A stretch of 64,000 nucleotides of DNA, from assembly GCA_039029315.1 (NCBI GenBank), contig JBCCGK010000053.1:10506-74505 (forward strand), in the 5' to 3' direction. How positions within the stretch are numbered: the first letter of the stretch is position 1; each line of letters begins with the position of its first letter. Shown here piece by piece: positions 8,431 through 17,477 of this stretch. The translations under genes were made by a program, and so were the position numbers. Below the pieces are notes generated by a model. The model was not told the DNA's origin. It worked only from the letters and a program-made list of their open reading frames with translations, and did not search any database. This DNA is from JBCCCJ01 sp039029315. Its GTDB lineage: Bacteria; Bacteroidota; Bacteroidia; J057.

Positions 8431-11400
8431 TCAGGTCTCAGCTTGTTTCGCTTTGGTCATTTGACTTCTCAGAAACAACCACCATCCAATTCCTCCAAAC
8501 AAGGCAAGAAAGAGCAAGGCAAGCATCCACCCTTTCCCATTGTCTTCCTCCTCTTCCAGAAACACAATGGGCACCGCATCGCCAATACTGATAAAGGCCG
8601 CCCAAAAGAAGGGAGATTGGTGATAATCAGGACTTGTCTGGATATAACTCAATTTGGCTTGACGCAGGGCTTCAGATTTGCTCAAGCCAAATTCCAGATT
8701 TGTATAAAAAGCCTCCATCAGTACTTTTGTGCTTCTGTCATTGACATTCCAGAGGGAGGTAACAATGCTTTTGGCACCCGCATAACTAAATCCACGTGCC
8801 AGCGAGATGATGCCCTCTCCCCGCTTGAGTTCTCCGATTCCTGTCTCACAAGCCGACAAGACCACCAGATCCGCATTGAGTTGGAGATGGTATAGCTCCT
8901 GATTGTAGAGAAAGGCATCTTCAAAATTGTTTTCGAGGCTGGAATGAAAGGCAAGGAAGGCATAGTCCCCCGCCTTGTCATTGGCCTTGCCGTGGGTTGA
9001 CAGATGGAGAATCTGATAGTCATTGGCCCGATGAACGAAGGCTGCTTTGCTTGCAGCATCTCGTAAGAGGACATCTCCTTCCATCAGGGCTGCGATCTGC
9101 TCAGCTTCAGAGATATTGTATTTCAAGGGGGACAGTCGACTTTGGACATTTACACTATCTGCCAATCGAAAAGCATCAAAACCAGGTGCACATGCCAGGA
9201 GTCTATGAGCCGGTAGCGACGTATGTTTCTTCTGCTTCATTTCCAGTTGCAAGGTGGCAGAGTAGGCATAATTGATCGAGTAGTCTCTGATCATATATGG
9301 CAAATCGGCAAACTTGTCTGTGTCTGTTGGAGGGGCTGTCAACAAGGCTTCAAATGGCAAGTAACCCAGAACGCCATCCGGGATCAGAAGAATCCTGGAT
9401 TGGTCAGCTATCAGGGGCCTAATGGGAGCAAACATCTTTTGATACAGCTGATAGGCATAGGTAGCATAGCGATCTAGCGGCGACAGAGAATCTGATGGCA
9501 CACAAGTTGGAGCCAATGTCTGCTGAGCAAACAATCCACATCGGATGTGCTGAACCCACTCTTCGAGGGGAAAATCAAGCTGAATTTCCCGAACAAAAAA
9601 TGTATCATGCAGAATGATGAAGACATATAGATGTTTATCCCCAACAAAATATTCAAGCAAGGCATCATTGGATGAGGGAAGCAATTCCTCCTGAACCGTT
9701 TCGATATCTATGACATGTCGACTATAGCGCAACTGGTAATAAGCGGGATATTCTATTCTAAATCGCTCACGCAACTGTAGTCTATCATGTCGAAGGGCAA
9801 ATAGTTGATTTCGAAAAGTGGATTGTGCCGAATCTGTGTTGGTAGTCCTTTCATTTTCAGCTTCAAATATCAGGGTTTCAAAATTGCCTATCTGTTTATT
9901 CAATTCCCGTTCCTGCTCAATCAAGGAAGCTGGTAAGCCAAAATTCCCTTCCATGCCTGACTGTTGCAGCTGCTCCAGCAATTGACGGCTTTTGGTTTTC
10001 TCGGCGAGCCTAAAAGTTTCTGCTAATGATGTTGCTTCTTTCATTTCCATCAGATTAGTGATGGCTGCTTCAAATACTGGAAGCGCCCTGGAAGCATGGT
10101 ATGCTCTTGTCGAAGATATGTTGAATTCTTCCTGAATATACTCCTCCAATTCTATCATCAATTGATAGTGATGGTGAAGGCTGTCGAGGTATCCCGCTTG
10201 CCCACTTTGTTGATGTTTGCTTTGGTAATAATTTTCCAGGCCCAGGAACACCCGCTTTAACAATTGCAGATCTGACACACGAGAGAAAGGATTGTCATCA
10301 GCAGGATCGAATTTCAGGATCTTCAATGCTTGTTGGTGGTGGAGCCAGGCTTCTTTGTGTTTCCCCATTTTCACCAACAACTCTCCCAGATTGTAGTAGG
10401 CATCTGCCACATTTCTATGAGAAGCTCCGAAAGTAGTTTGGTTCAATTCCAGAGCCAGTTTATAATAGGTCAAAGCCGAAGAATAGTCTCTTTCTTCTTC
10501 ATAGGCCAGTCCAATATTGAGATAGACCGTAGATTGGCGAGAGTCTGTTTTCCCGGATTGGTAAATATCCAGGGCCAGAAAATAGTAGCTCAACGCCTGA
10601 TCATGATCCCTCAAGTCTGCATAGAGAGTCGCCATGCTATTGTAGACATTGGCGAGTTTTGGATGATCAGGGCCCAGAGAGAGTTTCAGGATGGAGATCG
10701 CTTGATTGTAGTGAGAAATGGCTCTGTTCGTGCTGTCGAGATCTTGATAAATGGTTCCAATATTGGCATGGAGCATCCCCAATCGCCGATCATGTTCTTC
10801 CAGGAGGCCTGACAGCATATTGAGGGCTTGCAGGTAATAAATCAGCCCTCCATTCAGATCCCCCTTGCTCGTCAGAGCTACTCCAATGTTTAGGTACAAA
10901 AATCCCACTTCTGCGTGTTCCTCTCCATACGCATTTATGCGGATCGGCAATGCACGATGAAAGTATTCTAGGGCTTTCTCGAATTCATACATATTTTTAT
11001 ACACGATTCCAATATTGCTGTATGTGGTAGCAATATTTGGATGATCTTTCCCAAGATGGATGGAGTCCAGGTGCAGGGCTTGAACATATTGATCTAATGC
11101 CGTTTCGTAGTCGCCAATCTCAGCATATACATTGCCCAAATTGCTGAGGATATTTGCCAGGGGCATCCTTTCTGTTTCTCCTCCTTTTCTGATCCGTTCT
11201 ATCGCCAGCTTGTGGTAGTCGATCGCCTGAGAATATCTTCCGGATTCGTAATAAGCCAATCCCAGAAAGTGAAGATTTTCAATTAAGATTGGGTCTTGAT
11301 CCGAAAGGATTTGACTCCGAATTTCCAGCGCGGATGTTGCATATTCCTGGGCCTGTTCAAAGTCGGAATAGCGTCTGCTAATGATGGCTATTTTGAACTG

Positions 11401-11805
11401 GGAGGCAGCTTTTTGTAGGCTGTCGGCACGATTTAGAGGATTTGCATTGAGCGTAAGGGCTTGTTGGGCCATCTCCAGACTTTCCCTTAATTGTCCCTGT
11501 CTGCCATAGATGCTACTCATAAAGTTATAGCCTTTGATGAGAAAAAACAGATACTCTTCCTGATCTTGAATTTTTTCAAAGATCCGCTGATTCAACTTCA
11601 AGGCTTCCTCATATTGGGCTGAGTCGATCAATGATTCGACGCGATCCAGCCATTGGCTCAACATCTCCTTTTCAGATCCATCCAGCACAAGGCTGGATTC
11701 CCCCGGCATTGGCAGCTTTCCGGGAATCATGCCTTCTGGCAGGTCAGTGCCCAATACACTGGTCAATCCCCAAGCGAACAGAAAAACAAGCACACGAATA
11801 TTCAT
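8431..11805 (-). CDS. exported TPR-CHAT domain protein with C-terminal membrane anchor (paralogue 2)
   Basis: About 1124 residues. The start at 11805 gives the signal peptide MNIRVLVFLFAWGLTSVLG; the longer frame to 11838 uses an upstream codon without signal character. Order is signal peptide, about ten TPRs (roughly 70-500), helical region, CHAT domain with His of LHLSTHG (about 938) and Cys of LSACETG (about 986), an acidic hinge (LEEEEDNGK), and a terminal membrane helix (about 1092-1112). It has the same orientation as paralogue 1, separated by about 240 bases. The TPR half is clearly diverged from paralogue 1 while the CHAT half is almost the same, so the two may sense different partners but share cleavage chemistry. 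Both catalytic residues are intact. Confidence 0.88.
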   Translation of the reverse strand: MNIRVLVFLFAWGLTSVLGTDLPEGMIPGKLPMPGESSLVLDGSEKEMLSQWLDRVESLIDSAQYEEALKLNQRIFEKIQDQEEYLFFLIKGYNFMSSIYGRQGQLRESLEMAQQALTLNANPLNRADSLQKAASQFKIAIISRRYSDFEQAQEYATSALEIRSQILSDQDPILIENLHFLGLAYYESGRYSQAIDYHKLAIERIRKGGETERMPLANILSNLGNVYAEIGDYETALDQYVQALHLDSIHLGKDHPNIATTYSNIGIVYKNMYEFEKALEYFHRALPIRINAYGEEHAEVGFLYLNIGVALTSKGDLNGGLIYYLQALNMLSGLLEEHDRRLGMLHANIGTIYQDLDSTNRAISHYNQAISILKLSLGPDHPKLANVYNSMATLYADLRDHDQALSYYFLALDIYQSGKTDSRQSTVYLNIGLAYEEERDYSSALTYYKLALELNQTTFGASHRNVADAYYNLGELLVKMGKHKEAWLHHQQALKILKFDPADDNPFSRVSDLQLLKRVFLGLENYYQSKHQQSGQAGYLDSLHHHYQLMIELEEYIQEEFNISSTRAYHASRALPVFEAAITNLMEMKEATSLAETFRLAEKTKSRQLLEQLQQSGMEGNFGLPASLIEQERELNKQIGNFETLIFEAENERTTNTDSAQSTFRNQLFALRHDRLQLRERFRIEYPAYYQLRYSRHVIDIETVQEELLPSSNDALLEYFVGDKHLYVFIILHDTFFVREIQLDFPLEEWVQHIRCGLFAQQTLAPTCVPSDSLSPLDRYATYAYQLYQKMFAPIRPLIADQSRILLIPDGVLGYLPFEALLTAPPTDTDKFADLPYMIRDYSINYAYSATLQLEMKQKKHTSLPAHRLLACAPGFDAFRLADSVNVQSRLSPLKYNISEAEQIAALMEGDVLLRDAASKAAFVHRANDYQILHLSTHGKANDKAGDYAFLAFHSSLENNFEDAFLYNQELYHLQLNADLVVLSACETGIGELKRGEGIISLARGFSYAGAKSIVTSLWNVNDRSTKVLMEAFYTNLEFGLSKSEALRQAKLSYIQTSPDYHQSPFFWAAFISIGDAVPIVFLEEEEDNGKGWMLALLFLALFGGIGWWLFLRSQMTKAKQAET

Positions 11806-12005
11806 ATGAAGAGATTCATGATGTTGCATGAGACCCAATGACTTTTCAACAAAAGATAGGGCAGATTGTCAGACTTAACAAACGCCAGAATCAAAACCAT
11901 AGGTGTCAATCCTTCGCTCACACAAAAATCTCTCTCTCCAAAATGGATAAACATAGAAGTAAGCGTCTCATTCAGGCAACCAATATTGTTTAAGCATTAA
12001 CAACC

Positions 12006-12665
12006 ATGACACAATTTGAAATCACCGGTGCTGCGCGCATCGGTTTCATCAAGGCCACTTATCCGCTTGTATCTCTCAGCGTAACTCCCACCAGACTAGA
12101 AGTGAATGCTTCTATTGCTGGGAATCTTGTTTTTCAGCCCAAGGACATCGTCAAAATCGAGCCTTTCAAGCATTCCTACTTTCCTGGGCGTGGGATACAA
12201 ATCGTCCACAAAGTCGGCAACTATACCAAAAAGGTATTCTTTGGAGCCAAGGAAGACCCGGAAACTCTTGTTCAACGAATCAAACAAACTGGCTTCCTCA
12301 ACAATCAGGATCATGTAAGTCTGGAGGAAAAGAAAGATATCGTAAGTCGACAGGAACAAGGAAGTTTTCCGATCAAGAAACAATTTGCTCTGGGATTTTT
12401 GCTTGGGTGGAATGCCTTGTTCGTCATGCATCTCTTTCCTTTTGTCAAAAATGCTCTCCCAGGATTTTCAGTTGTTAGCAGTATTGGGCTATCAGCCTTG
12501 ATTCTGTTTTTGGTCAGCCTGATCAGTTTGTATTCACCAGAATTCAGACGCCTCTATCTGAAACATGGCAGGACCCTGAAAGACATCAAGAAATTTTTGA
12601 TTTTGACACTGATTATCAGTGGCCTGATGGCAGCCAATGCCGTTTTCCTGTTTTTTATTCTGTGA
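12006..12665 (+). CDS. small three-helix membrane protein with PH-like N-terminal region
   Basis: 219 residues, no signal peptide. Residues 1-95 are a beta-rich soluble segment (LSVTPTRLEVNASIAGN, then FQPKDIVKIEPF), reminiscent of bacterial PH-like domains. Three hydrophobic helices follow at about 127-147, 153-176 and 197-219. I do not recognise a named family. It stands alone, divergent from the CHAT gene and convergent with the sulfatase operon. A weak terminator follows. The coding call is good; the function is unknown. Confidence 0.65.
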   Translation: MTQFEITGAARIGFIKATYPLVSLSVTPTRLEVNASIAGNLVFQPKDIVKIEPFKHSYFPGRGIQIVHKVGNYTKKVFFGAKEDPETLVQRIKQTGFLNNQDHVSLEEKKDIVSRQEQGSFPIKKQFALGFLLGWNALFVMHLFPFVKNALPGFSVVSSIGLSALILFLVSLISLYSPEFRRLYLKHGRTLKDIKKFLILTLIISGLMAANAVFLFFIL

Positions 12666-12707
12666 CAAGGAGCAGATAGCTGGACAAAGAATAGAATCAA
12701 TGGCAAT

Positions 12708-12730
12708 GAGGTTTTGTCTGACCTCTTTTT
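12708..12730 (+). terminator. weak intrinsic terminator after the three-helix membrane protein
   Basis: The hairpin arms are GAGGT (12708-12712) and ACCTC (12721-12725) with an 8-base loop, followed by five T residues. The stem is only 5 bp, so strength is doubtful. Confidence 0.35.
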
Positions 12731-13025
12731 GTTGTCATTCACCTGAGTGATAGATAAAGAGGATTGAAAATCAAGGATTGAGATTTCTTCCCCCCAACCC
12801 CCACCAAAGTAGGATCTTTGGTTGCGAGGCAATTTCCCTGTCAAACGAAGAGAGATTCCGCTTGCGGAAGCGGAGGTTGGGGGTGGATCGAAGCCATGCA
12901 ATATACTTGCTTGTGGGCGATAAGATTTTCACAATCAGGCAATATTAACCAAAACTCACGTTTGTTATTCCCATTGATCAAACAATTGAACTTCAGAATT
13001 GGTCAACTCAATACTTGTTCCACAT
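12731..13025. other. intergenic region with C-rich/G-rich inverted repeat
   Basis: This is the rest of the 360-base space between convergent genes. It holds CCCCCAACC near 12792 and its complement GGTTGGGGG near 12875, about 75 bases apart. Between them is a compact hairpin with arms TTCCGC/GCGGAA. No coding sequence is supported. The structure could act as a bidirectional transcript end or be a decayed repeat. Confidence 0.35.
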
Positions 13026-14525
13026 CTATTTCTCCCAATTACTTCCCCCGGCATAGGGATAGGCATCCCAGGGAGATTCACCATTCATGCGCGGATCGGC
13101 TGTTGCGCGCAGATAGTCAAACAACTGCGCTTTCAATTCATCTTTTTGCTTTGCATACGTCGGATCGTCTGCCAGATTGTTCAACTGAAAGGGATCCGTC
13201 CGATGGTCAAAGAGTTCTTCTTGCGGTCGGAATCCGAAAGACATCTCAAATAGTTTCGGGAAGTCTGTTGAGCGTTTCATCATGACCTGCTTGGACGCTC
13301 CGTCATCAATATCTCCATAAAATCCTTGTGGCCAGGCATCAAAATCCGGGTTGCCCATTGGCCAGCGATCCGGCTCAAAATTGTGGATGTAAGTCATCTC
13401 CCTGGTATGGATCGCTCGCATCGGATAGCCCAACATCTCAGGTCGGCAAATGGTATGACGCTCCAGAGCAGTTACAGCAAATCCCCGAGCTGATTCTTCC
13501 GTCTGTCCCAGGAGAATCGGAACAAGGCTTTGTCCGGTCATTGCTTCAGCTGCGGATAGCCCCGCCAACTCCAGAAAGGTCGGGGCAATGTCTGTCAAAG
13601 AGACCGGATTGTGAACAATTTTCACTTTTGCTTGCCCATTTCCCCATCGAATCGCCAGTGGCATTTGATCCCCATAGGTATAGAGATTGGATTTGGCTCG
13701 GGGAAATGGCATGCCATTGTCAGAAGTTACTACCACGACTGTATTGTCTAACAAGCCTTCTTCCTCCAATTGATCCAACATTCTCCCTAGATGCATATCA
13801 AACCATTCGACTTCGAAATAATAATCAGCCACATCATTTCGGGTCTCTTCGACATCCGGCATAAAGTCAGGCACTTGAATTTGAGTCAGATCATATCCAT
13901 TGGTAGCGCCATTGCCATAGCCATATCTTCGATGAGGTTCCGATGCTCCATACCAAAAGCAAAATGGCTTACTGGCATCCCGCTCTGACATGAACTGCGC
14001 AAAATTGGCGGCATAATCAGTCGAACGAATCCCTTTGGGCACCTCTTTTTCGATGGTCTGATAGGCCTTTCCTGCCGGATTTTCTGTCCATCCCCCTCTC
14101 TCCAGGTCTGCAGGTCCATAGGCTTTTCCAGTATAGGCCACTTCATAACCATTTTCTCTCAACATGCCTGTATACACAGGAAATTCAGTGGACAAGGCCC
14201 CAAACAACAAGCTTCCTTCTTCCAGGCGCCACATTTCCTGACCAGTCAAGATGGCTGCTCGAGAAGGGGCGCAAGAAGGAGAAGCCGTAAATGCATTCAT
14301 GAACAAGATTCCCTCCTTGGCAACGCGGTCAAAATTGGGCGTTTTTACTATGTTATCACCATAAACTCCCGCATGTGGAAAGCTCCAGTCATCCGCGATG
14401 CAAAACAGGAAGTTGGGCGGTGGGGTCAGAGTAGGGGCATCTGCTTGTTGGCTTTCCTGATCGGATTGACAGGAAACAGACATGCAAATCAACGTAACAA
14501 TCAGACATCTTACAGAGAGAGGCAT
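13026..14525 (-). CDS. lipoprotein sulfatase, S1 family (heparan N-sulfatase-like)
   Basis: 499 residues. A lipobox (MSVSC, Cys19) indicates a lipoprotein. The formylglycine signature C-x-P-S-R is present as SCAPSRAAILTGQ with Cys85, which would need an anaerobic or aerobic sulfatase-maturating enzyme encoded elsewhere. The metal-binding DD pair is in FCIADDWSF. The rest has the S1 layout (NGYEVAYTGKAYG, VVVTSDNGMPFPRAKSNLY). The W-S-F-x-H-A-G-V-Y segment resembles the N-sulfoglucosamine sulfohydrolase-like group, so a sulfated glycosaminoglycan or algal glycan is a likely substrate; that is inference. The gene lies 7 bases downstream of a propeller lipoprotein, forming a two-gene operon. Confidence 0.88.
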   Translation of the reverse strand: MPLSVRCLIVTLICMSVSCQSDQESQQADAPTLTPPPNFLFCIADDWSFPHAGVYGDNIVKTPNFDRVAKEGILFMNAFTASPSCAPSRAAILTGQEMWRLEEGSLLFGALSTEFPVYTGMLRENGYEVAYTGKAYGPADLERGGWTENPAGKAYQTIEKEVPKGIRSTDYAANFAQFMSERDASKPFCFWYGASEPHRRYGYGNGATNGYDLTQIQVPDFMPDVEETRNDVADYYFEVEWFDMHLGRMLDQLEEEGLLDNTVVVVTSDNGMPFPRAKSNLYTYGDQMPLAIRWGNGQAKVKIVHNPVSLTDIAPTFLELAGLSAAEAMTGQSLVPILLGQTEESARGFAVTALERHTICRPEMLGYPMRAIHTREMTYIHNFEPDRWPMGNPDFDAWPQGFYGDIDDGASKQVMMKRSTDFPKLFEMSFGFRPQEELFDHRTDPFQLNNLADDPTYAKQKDELKAQLFDYLRATADPRMNGESPWDAYPYAGGSNWEK

Positions 14526-14532
14526 AAGGGAG

Positions 14533-15828
14533 TTAGTTATGTGAGGCCAGAATATCGCGAATATCCATCAAAACCAATTGTCTTCCAGTGTCTCCAATTG
14601 GGCAATCGATGACGACTGTAGTTCCATCAGGCGAAGTCCGGGGATGCGTGTCGGTTCGCCATTCTCCTGTATAGGCTGGATCAAGATAGAAATCTCCAAT
14701 GGGAATTCTTTGTTTGCTTGGAATATGGTACAAATAGACATGTTGCATTCTATGTTCATCTGGATAGGTATCATTGAGAATCCATTCATTCCCCGGCAAA
14801 TAAGTATTGTGCCCATTTCGGATCATGATATCTTCTCCTTCGATCACTCCCTTGTCTGATCCATCATCCTTGAAGAGATAAAAGGCCTCTTTGTCTCCTT
14901 GTTTGGTCCACATCATCAGGTGTTCAGGATCTCTCCAGATGAAATGGGATGTATAGCCCGATCCATCGACCAGGCGAATGTCCTTGCCTGCCAGATCCGA
15001 GGAGTACATCAATGTACCAAATCCTTTGTTAGGTACTGAAGGTGTTTTCCAGCGATGCAAAAAAACAAATCGCGTTCCATCTGTATTGAACAAGAGATGA
15101 TTGAACCAGTTTTTTTCAGTATAAAAATCCTGAAAAACAGCATCATCCGTCTTCCTTAACTCAAATTGATTCATCTGGGCAATCGAAATAATCAGCTTCT
15201 TTGTTCCTTCTTCCAAATCGCAGAGGTAGATCCCTGCATCCTCTGGCGCAAGCTCTTCTCTATTTGGATCTGGAATCCCTCCATAGCCATAGCCGCGACG
15301 AAGATCATTGATTCGCTCGAAGTCTACCGAGAGTGCTGTACGGCCATCTGGACTAAGGGTATAAATGGGAAATGGAAGTGTCTTGCGTGCCCCAGTATGA
15401 ATATCATGGATATGACTCACAAACTGATCCCCCACTCTATCATTCCAGATGACTTTGGAATCAGATCCGGGGATAAACTGCAACATACACCCCTGCTGCC
15501 ATCCCCAGGCAACCGAAGTCCCCAATTCTGTCCAGCGATCTTCTGCTTCCAAATCGACATATCCCACCCGAATGCTATCATTTGGCTCGGGAGAGCGCCC
15601 CTCGAAGTCTACTTGTGCTGTCAGCACATATCTAGCTGTTGGATCGAATTCCAACTTGTCATAGTAGCCGAACCAGTGATGGGGAGGCCCTTGTGTAATC
15701 GCCCTGGTTGGGACATATAGGGTGGCAGAAGGAATGTCCATGCTCACTGGCTTCTCAGAGGACTGACAGGAAACAGTCAGCCAAACCAGCAAACAACTTA
15801 TGCCTGGAAGAAGGAAGATTTTGGTCAT
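14533..15828 (-). CDS. beta-propeller lipoprotein (TolB/oligogalacturonate-lyase-like), function unknown
   Basis: About 431 residues from the ATG at 15828; an upstream TTG in frame is less likely. The lipobox LTVSC (Cys21) predicts a lipidated envelope protein. The body contains WD40/TolB-like repeat segments such as YTLSPDGRTALSVDFERIND, LLFNTDGTRFVFLHRWKTP and RTSPDGTTVVIDCP, the pattern of 6-7-bladed propellers related to oligogalacturonate lyase-type and TolB-type proteins. It is first in an operon with the downstream sulfatase (7-base gap), suggesting a role in binding or processing the same sulfated glycan. Catalytic residues could not be assigned. Confidence 0.72.
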   Translation of the reverse strand: MTKIFLLPGISCLLVWLTVSCQSSEKPVSMDIPSATLYVPTRAITQGPPHHWFGYYDKLEFDPTARYVLTAQVDFEGRSPEPNDSIRVGYVDLEAEDRWTELGTSVAWGWQQGCMLQFIPGSDSKVIWNDRVGDQFVSHIHDIHTGARKTLPFPIYTLSPDGRTALSVDFERINDLRRGYGYGGIPDPNREELAPEDAGIYLCDLEEGTKKLIISIAQMNQFELRKTDDAVFQDFYTEKNWFNHLLFNTDGTRFVFLHRWKTPSVPNKGFGTLMYSSDLAGKDIRLVDGSGYTSHFIWRDPEHLMMWTKQGDKEAFYLFKDDGSDKGVIEGEDIMIRNGHNTYLPGNEWILNDTYPDEHRMQHVYLYHIPSKQRIPIGDFYLDPAYTGEWRTDTHPRTSPDGTTVVIDCPIGDTGRQLVLMDIRDILASHN

Positions 15829-16003
15829 AGCATCTGTGTTCAAGCATCAGATATTAGGCAAAAAAAAGGACTTGACCAATGCCTATTGGTTTCGGTCTCT
15901 CTCCAGGCAGATCTTTGTGGCAGACGGACAGACACATCTTTCGATTCTGCATGTCTATGGATGGAATCTTTCGCTTTTTCCTGTTTCAGCTATTCGTAAT
16001 CGG

Positions 16004-16474
16004 TTAGGAAATGAAAATATCCACCTCTGCATTGTTCCAGTTTTGGCTTTTTTCGCCATAGACTTCGTAGTCCATCTGAAAGGCTCGTTCTACTCCTGAT
16101 TGCCAGACTTCTTGCCACGCTTGTCCGATACAGTGAGGCATTTGACCTTTTGCAATAAGCTGATGATAAGCACCTGGAGGAATGCTCAAGGCATGTAATC
16201 CCAAGCCCTCCGGGACTTCGGTTCCTGGCGATACCCTGCATCCGATGAAATAGGAAAATGGAGCCATGTGATCGCCTTCATATTCGTGGTAGACCGCATA
16301 GACTTCTTGCGTCTGAATGTTGGGGATTTTGGTGAAGTATTGTCCTTTTTCGAACGCTTGCCAATGGTTACCGATGTCTACATTGGATTGACCATTTTCA
16401 TTGGTGGTTTTGAAAGGCAGGGGAATTCCAATCAAATGAATGGTTTCCGGAACATCAACTTTGCTTGCTGTCAT
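16004..16474 (-). CDS. GyrI-like / AraC effector-binding domain protein
   Basis: 156 residues forming a stand-alone GyrI-like small-molecule-binding domain. Marks are the N-terminal beta strand with IGIPLPFKTTNENG, the central YAVYHEYEGDHMAPFSYFIGC segment, and LHALSIPPGAYHQLIAKG near residues 94-110. Such domains bind cationic drugs or metabolites, either as the ligand half of AraC/MerR regulators or as independent proteins. No DNA-binding domain is attached. Also called integron-associated effector-binding protein in some annotations, but no attC structure was seen here. Cytoplasmic. Confidence 0.75.
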   Translation of the reverse strand: MTASKVDVPETIHLIGIPLPFKTTNENGQSNVDIGNHWQAFEKGQYFTKIPNIQTQEVYAVYHEYEGDHMAPFSYFIGCRVSPGTEVPEGLGLHALSIPPGAYHQLIAKGQMPHCIGQAWQEVWQSGVERAFQMDYEVYGEKSQNWNNAEVDIFIS

Positions 16475-16562
16475 AATTCATGCAGATTATTGGATGGTGA
16501 ATTGAATGTACAGCAGGTTGTTCGGATTGATTCTCAGGCCTAAAATACTGGAAAAAAATGGA

Positions 16563-17363
16563 TTATTCGAATACAATTGATTGATAATGGTTTTCATGCG
16601 CTTTGACCTGCAATCCTGCTGGTCGTCCAACAGAAACAAATTGTGAATGAGGAAGCACGAATGGCCCAGCTTGCCTGAAACTGTCAAATCTGGCTGTTAC
16701 ACTTTGAGACTTCAGTTTTTCTCTCACAGTAAAATAGAGGTATTCTATCTGAAAACTAGTCGGATGGACATACATCAAAAACTGATCATAGGTCGAGTTG
16801 GCAGCTTCTTCTCCCCATGTCGCATACAGGAGTTGATAGGTAGTTCCCTCCAATTCCTCTTCTCCGGCATAGCTAATGATAGAAGCCTCACCAATGCGGA
16901 AAGGAAACTGAAACCAATAATTTTTGAAGATCATTTTTTCAGCATAGGAATTTTCTTCTGCTTCTTGCCATTCTCCACCAGCAGCCTTCACCATAAAAGT
17001 ACCTTCCTGAATTTTGTAGGACAAGCCTGTGTTTGGACCATTGAGCAATTGAAGCTCACAATCGTGAGATCCAAGAACCGCTCTCAAGCGATACCTTTGG
17101 GGCAAGGTATCCCAATGCGCTATGGGGGTTCTCCCGTACCAGTCGGCGATTTGGATAAACTCTCCGTAGGTCAGGCTATCCCAGGCCTCTCTGCCTCCAT
17201 AGGCTTGCTCCATTTTGTGCAGGAGGTCGCGCCCCTGTTGTCTGGATTCGTCCGTGATTCCTGCTTTGAGGAAGTCATTCCTGATGTCCTTGGGTTTATG
17301 AAAACAGGAGATTGCTAACAGAACAAGGATCATTGTTCCACAATAGAGGGTTGTTTGTTTCAT
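16563..17363 (-). CDS. lipoprotein of unknown function (DUF6503-like)
   Basis: 266 residues with a lipobox (LLAISC, Cys20). The body has an N-terminal helix GRDLLHKMEQAYGGREAWDSL and beta-strand-rich remainder, as in the LolA/outer-membrane lipoprotein-sorting-like half-barrels common in Bacteroidota (DUF6503-type). The DUF assignment is from memory and tentative. It shares strand with the GyrI-like gene 88 bases downstream and is divergent from the glycosidase-like gene. Probably envelope-associated; activity unknown. Confidence 0.6.
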   Translation of the reverse strand: MKQTTLYCGTMILVLLAISCFHKPKDIRNDFLKAGITDESRQQGRDLLHKMEQAYGGREAWDSLTYGEFIQIADWYGRTPIAHWDTLPQRYRLRAVLGSHDCELQLLNGPNTGLSYKIQEGTFMVKAAGGEWQEAEENSYAEKMIFKNYWFQFPFRIGEASIISYAGEEELEGTTYQLLYATWGEEAANSTYDQFLMYVHPTSFQIEYLYFTVREKLKSQSVTARFDSFRQAGPFVLPHSQFVSVGRPAGLQVKAHENHYQSIVFE

Positions 17364-17477
17364 TGAGACAAATTACGATTCCCTCATTTTTTCTCCAATC
17401 TGAAAGCTAAAGAGATGCAGATCGGGAAATAAAAATTCGGTTTATTTGAGAATTGTTTATGTTTCAGCTCCTGCCCT

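Noticed and set aside
16004..16474. GyrI-like gene as an integron cassette
   Set aside because: Relatives are known from integron cassettes, but no attC-like structure flanks this gene.
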